A stretch of DNA of 64,000 bases, from positions 558,001 to 622,000 of the forward strand of contig LSAX01000001.1 in NCBI GenBank assembly GCA_001557505.1, in the 5' to 3' direction. Positions 32,708 to 43,486 of this stretch are shown here, piece after piece. The notes under the pieces were generated by a model. It was not told the DNA's origin, searched no databases, and worked only from the letters and a program-made list of their open reading frames with translations. A program made the position numbers and the translations under genes. Source of the stretch: Reticulascus tulasneorum (Eukaryota > Ascomycota > Sordariomycetes > Glomerellales > Reticulascaceae). The first letter of the stretch is position 1. The number at the start of each line of letters is the position of its first letter.

Positions 32708-33484
32708 CTAGATATCCACTTTGCCATATTCCTCTTCTCTCCATTCACACATCACCCGCAGCTCTATTTCGCTCCCGAATAGAATACTCATGAAAACACG
32801 ATCCTCAGTCCTAGAATCTGGCTCTGAGTGAACCGGCGAATCCTCTTGACCCCAGCTAAATCGGATGACCTCCCCAGCTCGAATGGGAACTCTATCAAAA
32901 CTAGCCAGTTTCTCAGCCAGTTCTGCGCGGTTCTCATCCAACCAAGGATCCTGGACGCTCGCAAAAGCCTCCATCATGGGCTCACATGGCTCTAGGATCA
33001 AGGTCGATGGCCCGAGAAGTGTGATTGCGTATTTTGCGTGAGGAGTTCTCGGCTCAACGCAAGAACAGTCGAACATGTTACCATCCTGGTGCCATCGGGG
33101 GGTAGCGAAGTAGTCGGTGGCATGCCCCAATCGTATTACCACCCAGCAAGCTTCCCCAGCAAGTGGTCTGTTCTCAGGCGAGGTTGTCATGATGCAGTCG
33201 GTATGACTGGTTTCAAAGAAGTCGGCCAACACTTTCGATAGTGCGATACTATCAGCATCCGTATGGGAGCTTACGAACTCGCTGGTAGACCGAACCAGGA
33301 ACTCTTTGTCAAAGGCGCCGTAGAATGAGTAGCATTTTGGGTCGGTGACTCGTGTTATGAGGTTAACTGGCAAAAGAACGGACGGGAATTTGGCATATGA
33401 TGCAGGTCTCGGCTGTGCGAGAGTGCCTTTTTTCAAAGACGAAGATGGATCGGCCATAGTCGCAAGTTTTCTCTTGTTCTTCAA
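32708..33484 (-). CDS. Probable Fe(II)/2-oxoglutarate-type dioxygenase-like protein
   Basis: Single-exon frame of 258 residues; a second Met at residue 10 (33457) is an alternative start. It contains RWHQDGNMF, an H-x-D pair at H132 and D134, and a distal His in PVHSEPDS (H219). An Arg in EDRVFMSILFG follows in the place where 2-oxoglutarate is usually held. The strand YAITLLGPSTLIL between them fits a jelly-roll core. These features suggest a cupin or phytanoyl-dioxygenase-like iron enzyme, but the similarity is by motif only. It lies 3 kb from acyltransferase B and could be a tailoring oxygenase of the polyketide locus or unrelated. No signal peptide. Confidence 0.6.
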   Translation of the reverse strand: MKNKRKLATMADPSSSLKKGTLAQPRPASYAKFPSVLLPVNLITRVTDPKCYSFYGAFDKEFLVRSTSEFVSSHTDADSIALSKVLADFFETSHTDCIMTTSPENRPLAGEACWVVIRLGHATDYFATPRWHQDGNMFDCSCVEPRTPHAKYAITLLGPSTLILEPCEPMMEAFASVQDPWLDENRAELAEKLASFDRVPIRAGEVIRFSWGQEDSPVHSEPDSRTEDRVFMSILFGSEIELRVMCEWREEEYGKVDI

Positions 33485-34035
33485 CTCGGCGTTCTGCCTC
33501 CAAATACTCTGTGCTTCAATATTTATTCAGTAATTACCACCAACTCGTGCAGCTTCTTTGCTATGTGTGAATGAAAGAAGGCTCAAGTGTTCCCACACTG
33601 ACAAGTCAAGTTGAGAATCCGAACATGGCTTGGTCTTTAATGCGAGCTTTCTGATGCTGGGGCTGGATGTGGCCCCCAAATTTGGTGCGCTAGTCTAGGA
33701 TCTTATGAGTCAGGCGGCGGGTGCTGCCTGGCAACCTGAAAATAGAATGCAGCTGCAATGTGAACATATAAATACAACTCCGGAACATTTTGAAAGTGAC
33801 TAAATCGGTGCTATCTGACGGAAATCTCGATTGACTACGAAAACTTAAAAGGAAGAAATTTGTATATGGTAGGTAACGATTTCGCTAGCTAGATTTACGC
33901 ACAGCTCCAACGTAGGCTATTCAGCCACGAGATTGTAACCATCAGCTACCCAAATCTGGCAACAAACCTTTCCCAGAGATTTTCGAATACCAAACTCAAT
34001 CTCAAACTTTTCCAGAGCGAGTTCTAAGTATCTAC
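33485..34035. other. Intergenic
   Basis: AT-rich, no coding signal. Lies downstream of the small secreted gene and upstream of the dioxygenase-like gene, both on the minus strand. Confidence 0.45.
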
Positions 34036-34770
34036 TCAGGAGCATCTATACGAGCTCGCAATATCGTTGAAGCCGAAATCGACAAGATTCCAGATACCAG
34101 GGTTAACGATTCCACTAAGACTTTTACCGGTGCAGTCGAAATTTCTAAATTCTTGGTCAGAAACGTCCAATACAGTTCGTCAAGGCGAACCTTTTGAAAG
34201 CTGGAGAGGGATATGTGTATCCACATGACTACTTACTCCCAAAGCGTGCATGTTGTACCCGAATCTGGACCCAGCGAACTGATGGTATCACTCCATCCGT
34301 TGAAGAGATTGTCTTCCACGCAAGTCAGCCAAATTTTCCAAAGGTAGCATATCGGCAATGAAGACACATACAGCATTGCCCATTGTTCGATTCGAGATTC
34401 TCGCAGCGGCCTCTATCCATCACCAAACGTCAATTGGTGTTTCTTCAAGGTACTCTGGGGGAGAGACACCTCAAGGACATGTCCAAGACGTAGTCCAACT
34501 CTCCAGACCAACTGAAAACGACAATCTGGGACTCGGGGACACTTACTTGAAGTCCGAACTATCGCAGACAAACAGATGGGTGAGTCTTGCGACAACACCT
34601 CTGTGGGGCGAGAGAGTCAGTGACTATGTGGGTGAGAAATTACATGGTGTCGAGACTCACGCAAGTGCAGGGACGTTGGCAGCAACCGCCGACTGCTGTC
34701 CGGGTGATGGGCGGGCCAACACGGATGCAGTCAGTGCCGAGAGGACGAGTGTCACTGAAGAAGTCTTCAT
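34036..34770 (-). CDS. Small secreted cysteine-rich protein, beta/gamma-crystallin-like
   Basis: Too fragmented to appear as one open frame. Exons on the minus strand: 34661-34770, 34547-34600, 34372-34412, 34237-34312 and 34036-34144, all with GT/AG ends and matching phases (2, 2, 1, 2); 129 residues. The N-terminus (MKTSSVTLVLSALTASVLAR) is a clear signal peptide. The mature part has six cysteines (49, 58, 68, 90, 98, 128), enough for three disulfides. It shows two Greek-key-like repeats. The first runs from FVCDSSDFKGRCENL to WSDTISS; the second from WENFDCTGKSL to FNDIASSYRC, with the calcium-binding pattern N-D-x-x-S-S exact in the second and S-D-x-x-S-S in the first. This resembles small secreted proteins common in ascomycetes. 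The 134-bp second intron is the least typical part of the model. Function unknown; secretion expected. Confidence 0.8.
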
Positions 34771-36081
34771 TTTGACTTTGATATGTGTTTGAAAATCGAG
34801 GATGATTCGGTTTGTTTGACCAGTTGAGATTCAATGGGCTACAGGTCTGTCCAGGCTGAGGAACTCAGCCATGATTTATACCCCATCTCAAAAGTCCCAA
34901 GCCGTGTTCAGGAGATGGAGACTCGGGTCATCAACAAGATGCAGCTTTCTTGGTCAGACAATTACTAAAATGTGCTAAATAAGAGTCTAAATCTGTTCTG
35001 AGTCCGGCTGAGTTGTGCAGAGGCATGTCCAAAGGAACACGAGCAGAGGCGGTATGTGCACCGAGGCTGGCAACTCTTCGTCTTTCCTGCAATACGAGAT
35101 CATGTAAATGAGCCCCAAGCAGCGTAAGTGGCATGAAGGCCAATAACGAGCCTGTGTGAGATTGTGGTCCATGAATTAACTGCAGGCATTCCAAATTGCT
35201 TCATTGCGACAAACCCGTTCCCCACAATGGCCCCCAAGGCTGCTGCATTGCTGCGCTTACTTCATATATTGTCCAGGCACAACATGGAGAGGGCACCAAC
35301 AACTTCTCAGCATCTCCACCGGGTGTAATACCACATATTTCGCTTATGCGGCACGCTGATATGAACACCAGGCAGGTTTGGCTAGAGCGCGAGCTGCGCG
35401 GCTGGCCTAGTTCCCCGGTTGCCGCCGTTCGATATACTTGCTCTGCCGTGGCAAAAGGCGACTAGTGAAGAGTACCATTGGCGTACGCAAATTTAAGGGT
35501 CTCTCATCCGTTATTGGAATACTATCAATTATATGATATGTGCATGCAAGGCAGCCCCGCTGGCGGCCGCCCGGTTCGGAGTTGTGGAGGACCACCTTAA
35601 CTCGAATCCGACACTGTAATAAGCTTCTTGCACGTAACTTAGCACCGACGACAAAAATTGCCATGTCAGACTTTAGCCTTTAGGTGAAAGCCGGCTGGAA
35701 ATCCGACCTCTTTGAAAGCCACAATTGCTGCCATTGAAAATTCAGCTCCAATATGTCAAACAACTAAGTCTGCCCAACTGACAATGCTTGCCAAGCGATG
35801 GTCCAACATACGTTTTGCTCCTGGGCGGAAGCTACGCGGACAGGAGACTAGGCTTGCCATTGAGCTAATATTGAAACACAGTACCATGTGTCCCAACCAT
35901 ATGGGGCCGTCTACGGTCCCGGATCAGAGGCAATCTGAGTCGTATGGCTTTGCTCGCTTTGCGCTGCAGGTCTTGCCGCACGAACTCGACACAGAATTCG
36001 GTTAATATGGATGGTTGTTCCGAGAGCCTCAGAATCCTTCGTAGATGTTGACCCAGCGTTCAAATTTGAGTCGAAGTATCT
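34771..36081. other. Intergenic
   Basis: Several short frames on both strands (for example 35196-35465 plus and 35407-35664 minus) without domain signal or neighbouring exons. No repeat noticed. Confidence 0.4.
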
Positions 36082-37260
36082 TCACATGGCTGGAACGCGA
36101 GTTCTTTGCTGCCAGAAGTCGTCTGAAAACTTCGATTGCAGTAGCTTGAAAACCCCTTCGGCCTCATCTGCTTTACCGAGTTGCGTAAGATGCCGGACAG
36201 TGTCCATGCCCATGGATATGATCCTTGCAGGATCGAGTTTGCGAGTTGCTCCCGACAACGATGACTTCATATTCTTACGCAACTCGTTGTCGTCGTGCAG
36301 GATCTTCAAAGCTTGCTCGTGGCTCGGTTTTGTCGGGTGATGGAGTTCGAGGTGTGCCCGGTCAACCCGGAGCGGATCATGAATGTGCTCAGCCGTCGCG
36401 ACGTACGACTCGAACAGAACCTCGGATGGGCGAGGTCTATTCCAGACTTGAACAGTGGACATCCAGGACAATTTCCGCCAAGCTTTATATAGAATCTGAT
36501 GCAGCTCTGGATTGAGCTGCCACATGTCGTCTGCTCTCAGTATTGCAGCGTATGAGTCGTTCAACTTCTTGTCTTCCGCGATGTTTGCTTTGACACCAAC
36601 AAGTTGGTTGATAAGCGAGCCAACAAGTTGACTTCTATGTTCGGGCGGGCCCTCTCCTCGCAGTAGCCTCTCTGCCCATGCCCATATGACCTCCTCCAAC
36701 CCTTCTGCCACCAGGAAGTGCGTGAGCTCGAATGTCAGAGCCTGCTGGGTGAGAAATTCCAGACTCCTCTCCTCGCCGGAGGCTCGTAGCCACTTCACAG
36801 TCCGCAGGCCAGCGCCGGAGGATGCCATTGCTTCTCGAACGGAGAGAGCGCTGGATTGTAATATCTGCCTACGCTTCGATTTCAAGCAGCCGATTGCAGC
36901 ATTCCTCGTCATCATGCCTTTTGCTACCGCCGCATCGAAGACGTCCATAGGATCTCGAGGTGCGGCTGAAGCCATCTCAGTGGCGGAATCTCCATAGCTG
37001 AAGAGTGGATTGCCAAGGATGGCTCGGAGATGTTGGTCGGTCGGTCGTCGATTGGAATCATGGGATAATGGGGAGTGTCGGGGAGCCGGAATAGACGAGG
37101 TGTCGTCGGCAAGCCAGCCATGCTCCTTGTCGAGATTCTGGCGGAAAGAGGTTTTCAGAGCATTGAGAAGCTTTTGCGATTCACGACTGCTGAGGGGGAG
37201 TGGCTGATGAATAGAGGGGAGGACGTTCTTGAGGGAGCCGAGGGCTTTGGTGGTGAACAT
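36082..37260 (-). CDS. Conserved-looking protein, probably mitochondrial
   Basis: Single exon. The frame opens at 37404, but the first 48 residues are hydrophobic and irregular. The ATG at 37260 gives MFTTKALGSLKNVLPSIHQP, a basic, hydroxylated N-terminus like a mitochondrial presequence, and leaves 392 residues. The rest is mostly helical (QQALTFELTHFLVAEGLEEV, ERLLRGEGPPEHRSQL and similar) without a signature I can name, and has a PPR-like or helical-repeat feel. It stands between accessory genes and DEF1 and probably belongs to the core genome. The 5' region is shared with DEF1, which is transcribed the other way. Confidence 0.65.
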   Translation of the reverse strand: MFTTKALGSLKNVLPSIHQPLPLSSRESQKLLNALKTSFRQNLDKEHGWLADDTSSIPAPRHSPLSHDSNRRPTDQHLRAILGNPLFSYGDSATEMASAAPRDPMDVFDAAVAKGMMTRNAAIGCLKSKRRQILQSSALSVREAMASSGAGLRTVKWLRASGEERSLEFLTQQALTFELTHFLVAEGLEEVIWAWAERLLRGEGPPEHRSQLVGSLINQLVGVKANIAEDKKLNDSYAAILRADDMWQLNPELHQILYKAWRKLSWMSTVQVWNRPRPSEVLFESYVATAEHIHDPLRVDRAHLELHHPTKPSHEQALKILHDDNELRKNMKSSLSGATRKLDPARIISMGMDTVRHLTQLGKADEAEGVFKLLQSKFSDDFWQQRTRVPAM

Positions 37261-38588
37261 TGTTGTCGGAGGTAGAGGAGCGGTGGTGCGTGGTATGAGG
37301 CAGTCACAGGCTTTGGTGACGCATGACTTAGGGATGTAGCGCAGAAGGATGACGATAGGAACTTTGATGTTGTTTGCTGGGTTTGGTGTATCCAATATAG
37401 TCATCGGTCTTGACAGCCCACAACCACATCATCACCACCTTCGAGAGCACAGACCATGTCTGTTCTCAGTCATCCCAAATCATGTGATGTACTTCCTAAT
37501 AGTGCACTGCCGCCGCCGCAGGGGCCTTACAGTACCTAAGGGACGTACCTTGATCCACTCACTAGCCAAATATGGGGTGGCTGTACCTGAGCGAGGGAGG
37601 TACCTTGTACTCAGCTAATCTAGGAGGCACGGGGGACAATTTCCTTGGAAACCCAGAGTCATGAGGTACTGACTACTTCTTGCCCCGGATCTGTCTGCGT
37701 AGCATCCATCCTACAAATAGGCGCACACTAACTAACCTGTGAGGTTAACTAAAAGCTAACCAGTGCGCGTTCTTTCACAGCGCCTCCTTTGACACCTCCA
37801 TTTTCAGCGTGGAAGAGGCAGCTGTGAAGTACCTCAGGTACCTTATCAGGTAGGGCAGTAGGGCACAAAATGTCACAGTAGTCGTGATCTATGTAGGGGA
37901 TTGCGACTGAGAATTAAATGGTTGCTTAGATTTGACAATGCATCCTCTATTGAATCCCTTTTGCAGACCTCTTCTTGTCCCATTCCGATGCGACTTCATC
38001 CATCGTTTGCACACGCAAACAAGTCACACTCTGGGTGCATCCGTAAATGCACGCAGCCTTGGAGGTCTGAGTCGCCAGAAATTACAGGTACCAACAGCCA
38101 GGGGCTCTGCATGAAGACCGCCTAAAGCAGCCTTAGCCAAACACGGTCCAGGGGGGCGAGGAGCTGACCTGAGGGCATTGCAGCGTCATTCGCTGCTGCA
38201 GGCGGTCTCCTTAGGCCCAAAAAATAAAAATAAAAAATAAACCCCAAGTTACGCGGCGGCTTAATTCGGTGGTGAGAGACCTGCGGCGACGTGACCTGGC
38301 CTGGCCTGACCTGAAGTTTTCAGGCGGACCCGAACGGACCCCAGAAAGGCTCGCTCCCTTTTGAACTTTTCCGATTCGCATCTGCACCAACATCGTCCAT
38401 TCACAACCTCACCCTTTTGACCTGCCTCTTCAGCGGCCACGCCTTCTTCTGCCAACGCCAGCCCTTTCCTTTCTCCCCTTTCCATCCTGATTCCATCTTC
38501 GACAGCTGTTTTGCAGCCCCAGGACCCAAATTAATTGATCTTCTTCAACCTCCCACCGGGAAAACCTAACCATACCCCCTTCGTCAGC
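37261..38588. promoter_or_regulatory. Divergent promoter region of the mitochondrial-like gene and DEF1
   Basis: About 1.3 kb. Carries several copies of TACCT/AGGTA-type elements: near 37531-37552, 37583-37603 and 37829-37855, including the palindrome TACCTCAGGTA. CT-rich leader sequence precedes the DEF1 start. Assignment as regulatory is from position and recurrence. Confidence 0.4.
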
Positions 38589-41500
38589 ATGTCGGAGGTC
38601 CAGACACGGCCAGCTGCCTCGCGCGGCAGAGGCTCTGGTCGCGGTGGCAGAGGCGGCTTCGCCAGTCGAGGCGGTCGCGCTGCTGGGAGAACTAATGGCG
38701 ATAAGGGCGATCACACGAGCGACGCCAATACATTGACTGCATTCGGGGACGAAGGTGAAGTCGGCGACCTCAAGAAGCTCTACGGCAGCAAGACCGCCCT
38801 GATCAAGGAATTGTTCCCTGATTGGTCCGAGGTCGACATCTTGTTTGCTCTGCAGGAAACGGACGGTGACGAGAACCTGACTGTCACGCGCATTGCTGAA
38901 GGTACGACGATGATTCCTCCCGTTACCACCTACCAGCTTGAAAATCTCACTTTCATTTCACCTCTCGCAAGCTCTGCCATGCTCCCCTTTCCCCATCATT
39001 CTCATCTTCCCCCTCCTAAATTGAGCTCTGCTAACGGTCTTGTCTCTCTAGGCACAATTTCCCAATGGGGTGAAGTTTCGAAGCCGAAGAAAACTCCCCG
39101 CACCAAGACCAAGGATTCCACAAACAGCTCTTCGAACCATGATGCATCCACTAGACCCGCTCGCGGCGGCCGCAATGTATCGGAGGGAGAACGAGGAGGT
39201 CGAGGAGGCCGTGGCCGGACTACAGAACGAGGCGGCCGCGGTGGTCGGGGCAGGTCCTCGCACACTGCTACGAATGGAACCCGGCAAAAAGAAAACCAGC
39301 AGCTCTCTGTCCCTACCGAAGAGTCCAACGCCTGGGTCTCCGAAATGGCCAGCACCGATGCAACAGCTGGTGGTGGTGACGAAGCCTTGGCAACCAAGGA
39401 TACATTAGAGAAACCGCCGACTGCTACTGCTCCCCCATCGACCACCGCCGACGTTCCCAAGCCCGCGCCAGCTCAGAGTGCTCCAAAGACCTGGGCTAGC
39501 ATGCTTCGACAGTCAACCGCCCCCAAACCGGTCGCCAAAGCAAAGGAACCGTCCGCGCCGAAGCCTGTTGAGACGCTGGAACCACTGCCGCCTGCTGAAC
39601 CTGTAGAACCTGACCCAGAGCCAGTTGCAGAACTGTCCGCGGATCCTATTGAGGAATCAGCACCAGCAGAGTTGCCTGCTGTGGTCGAACCCGAAATCGC
39701 ATTGTTGCCTTCCAAGGACCAGCTGACCGAGACGAATCTGGAACAGGTGTACGACGAGTCCCAGCCTCCTACAACTGCTACCGCAGCCAGCACCACCGCC
39801 GATTCGTGGGATCCTAGACAGAATGCAGCGAGTGCTGGTGCGACACCATTGTCTGCTTCGCAGCAGCAACATCAACCGTCTCGACCCACCGCCAACGTCT
39901 CTAGCAGCGGCTACGTTGCGTCGGCACTAAAGGCCACAACCGAGCGGCGCACTCCCAGCTACCAACGCCGAATTCTTGACCAGGAAGAAGCTGTGCGTAT
40001 GCCTGGTAACCGAGAAGTGGATCGCGCGGCTGTCAAGTTTGGCGCATTCAATCTGAATGGCGACGACGATATCGATGGCGACCGTGAAGAACCTGAGACC
40101 CGAACCCAACCACCGGCTGACTCGCCGGTTGCTCACCCGCGAGCCTCGCTCCCGCCAGCTCCCCATCCTGCACCAGGCCTAGAAGCATTCGGCGCTCAGA
40201 AGCCTGCTGGTTCATTGCCGATTCCGACGGCACCTGCTGGTACTAACACCCCTCTGCACAACACTTCTGGTCGATATACTGATTCTCATTCAGCAGCGGC
40301 AGCAGCCTCCACTTCGCTGCCATCCACTGCCCCCCAACGTATGTTTTCTGACCACTCACACGTGGCCCACCGTGCTTCTCATACTGACCCAGCCGAAGTT
40401 TCGCAATCCGCAGGCTCCAACACTCAACAGTTCTCTCGATTCGGCCAGGGCCCACAAGATCCATCTCCCTTCCCGCAGAAGTCTATCGATCCTTTCAACC
40501 AAGCAAACAACTCCTCGTCCACGCAGACCCAGTCTCCATACGACAACTTTCCGACGCAGCAGTCGCAGCAGCAGAACCAGCAAGCGACTGGTGGCGCGTT
40601 CAGCTCTGCACCTAACGACTACTCATCTTACTACACTGCCGATCCGCAGAACCGCGCACCCTACAACTATTATGGCCAGCAATATGGCCAGCAGCAACAG
40701 GGGGGACAGGGACAGCAGGAAGGGGTGCCCTCTCAGCAGCGATCATTTAGTGGCTACAACGCCTCTCAGACTGACAATCTCAGCCAATACCCCCAGAGTG
40801 GCGGCCTTCATAACCCATCTCGATATGGCGGTGTCACGAGCGATGCCCAGAATAGCGGCCATACAACCCCGAACCCTCCTGCTCAAGCCCAGCAACAAGG
40901 CACCCAGGGATCTCAACCACAATCCCATGCCCAACAAAACTATCCGTACAATCACCCATACTACAACAACGCGTACTATCACAATTACATGAACTACGGT
41001 GGGAATTATGGCGGTCAGGGAGGATACGCAGGTGGACCATACGGAAAGGGTGGTATGTATGGACAGCCGTACGGCATGTCCCCTCAAGGCCCATACGATC
41101 ATAGCTCTTCTCCTGCCACCGGGTTCGGCCAGTCATCCCTGCATAGAGCTGACAGTGGACTTGCCTCTGGCCTAGGTGGAGATTTTGGCCGCGCTGGGTC
41201 TGCTCAATCAGCAAACCAACCAGGTCTCGGTGCGAGTGGCTTTGGTGGAATTCAAGACACATACGGCCGTGGCGCATCGTCCTTCCAATCCCAGGCTAGC
41301 CAGTCCTTCAATACTGGATCCCAGCCATCCGGTGCGACCTCCGCAAACGACGAACTAAAGCCCTTTGGCGAGACCAAGACTGGAGCCGGACCTTCACCAT
41401 CGATTGGCGGTGTTCGACCTGGCTCGGCAGCAAACAACGGTCCTTCCAGCCAGACAGGTCTTCCTCCGCCGCAATCAAGTTCCCAGATGGGTGGCTATGC

Positions 41501-41702
41501 CGGCTACCCTGGTGGCCATGCGCAGGGACATGGACTACACGGAAGCAGTGGGTACGGAATGGGAGGTGCTAGCAGCGGCCAACATGGCAATACCCCGTTC
41601 GGCTCATACGGGCAGGGCCAAGGCTATGGTGGCGGTGGATATTACGGCACCGGTGGCCAGCAACAGCAGCAGCAGCGTGGCTGGGGCGGAAACTACCATT
41701 AG
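38589..41702 (+). CDS. DEF1: RNA polymerase II degradation factor DEF1 homologue
   Basis: Two exons, 38589-38901 and 39052-41702; 987 residues. The 150-bp intron is in frame and free of stops, but splicing restores the family sequence RIAEGTISQWGEVSKPKK. The N-terminus has an RGG-rich stretch, then a CUE-like ubiquitin-binding domain at about residues 58-105 (IKELFPDWSEVDILFALQET). The remainder is Pro/Ala-rich, then very Gln/Asn/Ser/Gly/Tyr-rich with QQ runs, as in yeast Def1, whose C-terminal part is cleaved before nuclear entry. In yeast the protein recruits ubiquitin ligases to stalled RNA polymerase II. The start at 38589 (MSEVQTRPAASRGRG) is preferred over the in-frame ATG at 38535. A core gene, it marks the end of the accessory block. 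Confidence 0.88.
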   Translation: MSEVQTRPAASRGRGSGRGGRGGFASRGGRAAGRTNGDKGDHTSDANTLTAFGDEGEVGDLKKLYGSKTALIKELFPDWSEVDILFALQETDGDENLTVTRIAEGTTMIPPVTTYQLENLTFISPLASSAMLPFPHHSHLPPPKLSSANGLVSLGTISQWGEVSKPKKTPRTKTKDSTNSSSNHDASTRPARGGRNVSEGERGGRGGRGRTTERGGRGGRGRSSHTATNGTRQKENQQLSVPTEESNAWVSEMASTDATAGGGDEALATKDTLEKPPTATAPPSTTADVPKPAPAQSAPKTWASMLRQSTAPKPVAKAKEPSAPKPVETLEPLPPAEPVEPDPEPVAELSADPIEESAPAELPAVVEPEIALLPSKDQLTETNLEQVYDESQPPTTATAASTTADSWDPRQNAASAGATPLSASQQQHQPSRPTANVSSSGYVASALKATTERRTPSYQRRILDQEEAVRMPGNREVDRAAVKFGAFNLNGDDDIDGDREEPETRTQPPADSPVAHPRASLPPAPHPAPGLEAFGAQKPAGSLPIPTAPAGTNTPLHNTSGRYTDSHSAAAAASTSLPSTAPQRMFSDHSHVAHRASHTDPAEVSQSAGSNTQQFSRFGQGPQDPSPFPQKSIDPFNQANNSSSTQTQSPYDNFPTQQSQQQNQQATGGAFSSAPNDYSSYYTADPQNRAPYNYYGQQYGQQQQGGQGQQEGVPSQQRSFSGYNASQTDNLSQYPQSGGLHNPSRYGGVTSDAQNSGHTTPNPPAQAQQQGTQGSQPQSHAQQNYPYNHPYYNNAYYHNYMNYGGNYGGQGGYAGGPYGKGGMYGQPYGMSPQGPYDHSSSPATGFGQSSLHRADSGLASGLGGDFGRAGSAQSANQPGLGASGFGGIQDTYGRGASSFQSQASQSFNTGSQPSGATSANDELKPFGETKTGAGPSPSIGGVRPGSAANNGPSSQTGLPPPQSSSQMGGYAGYPGGHAQGHGLHGSSGYGMGGASSGQHGNTPFGSYGQGQGYGGGGYYGTGGQQQQQQRGWGGNYH

Positions 41703-43486
41703 GGGGGTGGTGGCCGAAGGAATCCAAGGTCGATCGACTGATTCGCCATATGGCTTACGGGCCCATCGATACGTCTGCTTACTGCACCAATTCTCAAACG
41801 ACCTTACTTTAGACCTGCGGCCAAGCTAGACTGCAGGTGGCACAAGGATAATTCATAACAAATCCCCGATGGAGGTTCTTTTCACTATTCCTCCTGTCTG
41901 TGTGGCTTGTGTGTACGATCAAAAACCTTCCATGGCGGTAAATGGCTCGGACAGTCTTTCGGGGCCGAAAAGGACTCTGTGTTTTCATATTTGATTTTCC
42001 TATTCGCAGAGGGAGGTGGGCTAATGAGGTTTCCTCAAGAATGGCGATGGGAACGCCTCGGCCTTAGGCACCAGTTGGCATTTGAAGAAGATGGGCCTGG
42101 CCATTATTGAAATTCATGGACTGGCCGAAATCGAATGGGAGGTCCCTAGTCAATGAGAATATCACTTGGCCACAACTGGTCCCCAACTTCTTGTCTACCT
42201 TGACGAGCTCATGCGAATGCCGTTTTTGCTTATCCTGTGAAACTCATGTGGTCCTTTCGAAGATATTCAGTACTCCCTTTTGCCTATTTTATTGCGCCTC
42301 TTCTGTCACTAGATCTAGTGAGGCAATAGGGAGGCGGTTAGGGGGAAAAGGGAACTTTGTGAAGAGTTCCAGGGTCATAACACTAAAGCAGGATGTGTAA
42401 CTACCCATAGTATGAAGAATTTTGGTACCCCGTCTTGTTGTGACCTGTTTCCCAGCTGGTATTACACCTGCCCTCGACCATCACGGAGCCGCAATATCAG
42501 CTTTTCAGCGTCCATCGCAGGCGGTTATCTCCCGATGCTGGAGAGGGTAGGTCCAGCTAGAAGCCAGGCGTCCACAGAGCCCATTCGGCAGCCCAGTGCT
42601 ATAGCCAGGCATCCCAGTTGGTCGACCCGCCATAGCGGGGGCTTTCCGTGGAGGTCGATCGCCACTTGAACCCCCGCGACTGAGGTAATCCTACAAGGCT
42701 GTACAAGGGTATACGCCGTGGTAATCTGAATGATACGGAACGAAGGCACTACTTCTTAGCACTAGGAACACTAGATGCTACTCCACAGTGGTTGGGCTAT
42801 AAACTTTAAAATTGTGCAGAACTTGGACGGAGTTCCAGGCAAAGTCTACAGCTACCATGTGTACCTGACGGTCTACAGTGAGTAGTGTAGTTCAAATCTA
42901 CCTTATCTAGATGTAGGTAAATATTGAATATTATAGTTGATATTATAATGAATATTGTAGTGAACATTGTATTGAATATTGTAGTGATATTCCACGGCTC
43001 GTGCTTTGTCACGTGCTGGCGACGGGACTGCCGGAACGACCACATTTGTTGCAACCCCTTTCGCGAGTCTGTGGAGCTCACCACTCCACAGAGAGGGATT
43101 CCTGCTCCCCCGAAACTCCTTATTTCCAGAATTCCCGGAGGTCACGGTTAGATGGCTTCCGGTCCTACCGAACACAGCTGATCTGATATTTAATCAACGA
43201 CCGCTCGAGACAACCTGAGGTGCAATCATGGCACACAGAATAACACTCGATCATCAGAGAGTATGATTATTTTAGCCTATATTCGGCTCTCGTATCACAT
43301 CGTTTGTTATTCGTCCCTGTTACTTATTTAGTCGTGCCCTCTTTCTGCTAGGCTTGAACTGTTCACTAGCTTCCGGCTAGAGACGTTGAAGTTCAAGCTG
43401 ACACGGAAAATCCTGTCATTGCTTGGATATACCATGAATCGTCCTGAAGACATGCATCCAGCGACCTCTCGTTTGGAGCCGCATGT
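41703..43486. other. Intergenic
   Basis: The first few hundred bases should be DEF1 3' untranslated region. The remainder is without a supported gene and includes the minisatellite at 42916-42992. Confidence 0.45.
42916..42992. repeat. Degenerate 12-bp minisatellite copy
   Basis: About five to six degenerate units of GAATATTGTAGT (for example ATGAATATTGTAGTGAACAT). Same family as 4530-4765. Confidence 0.75.

Noticed and set aside
39002..39460. Minus-strand frames opposite DEF1
   Set aside because: Shadow frames of a low-complexity coding region.
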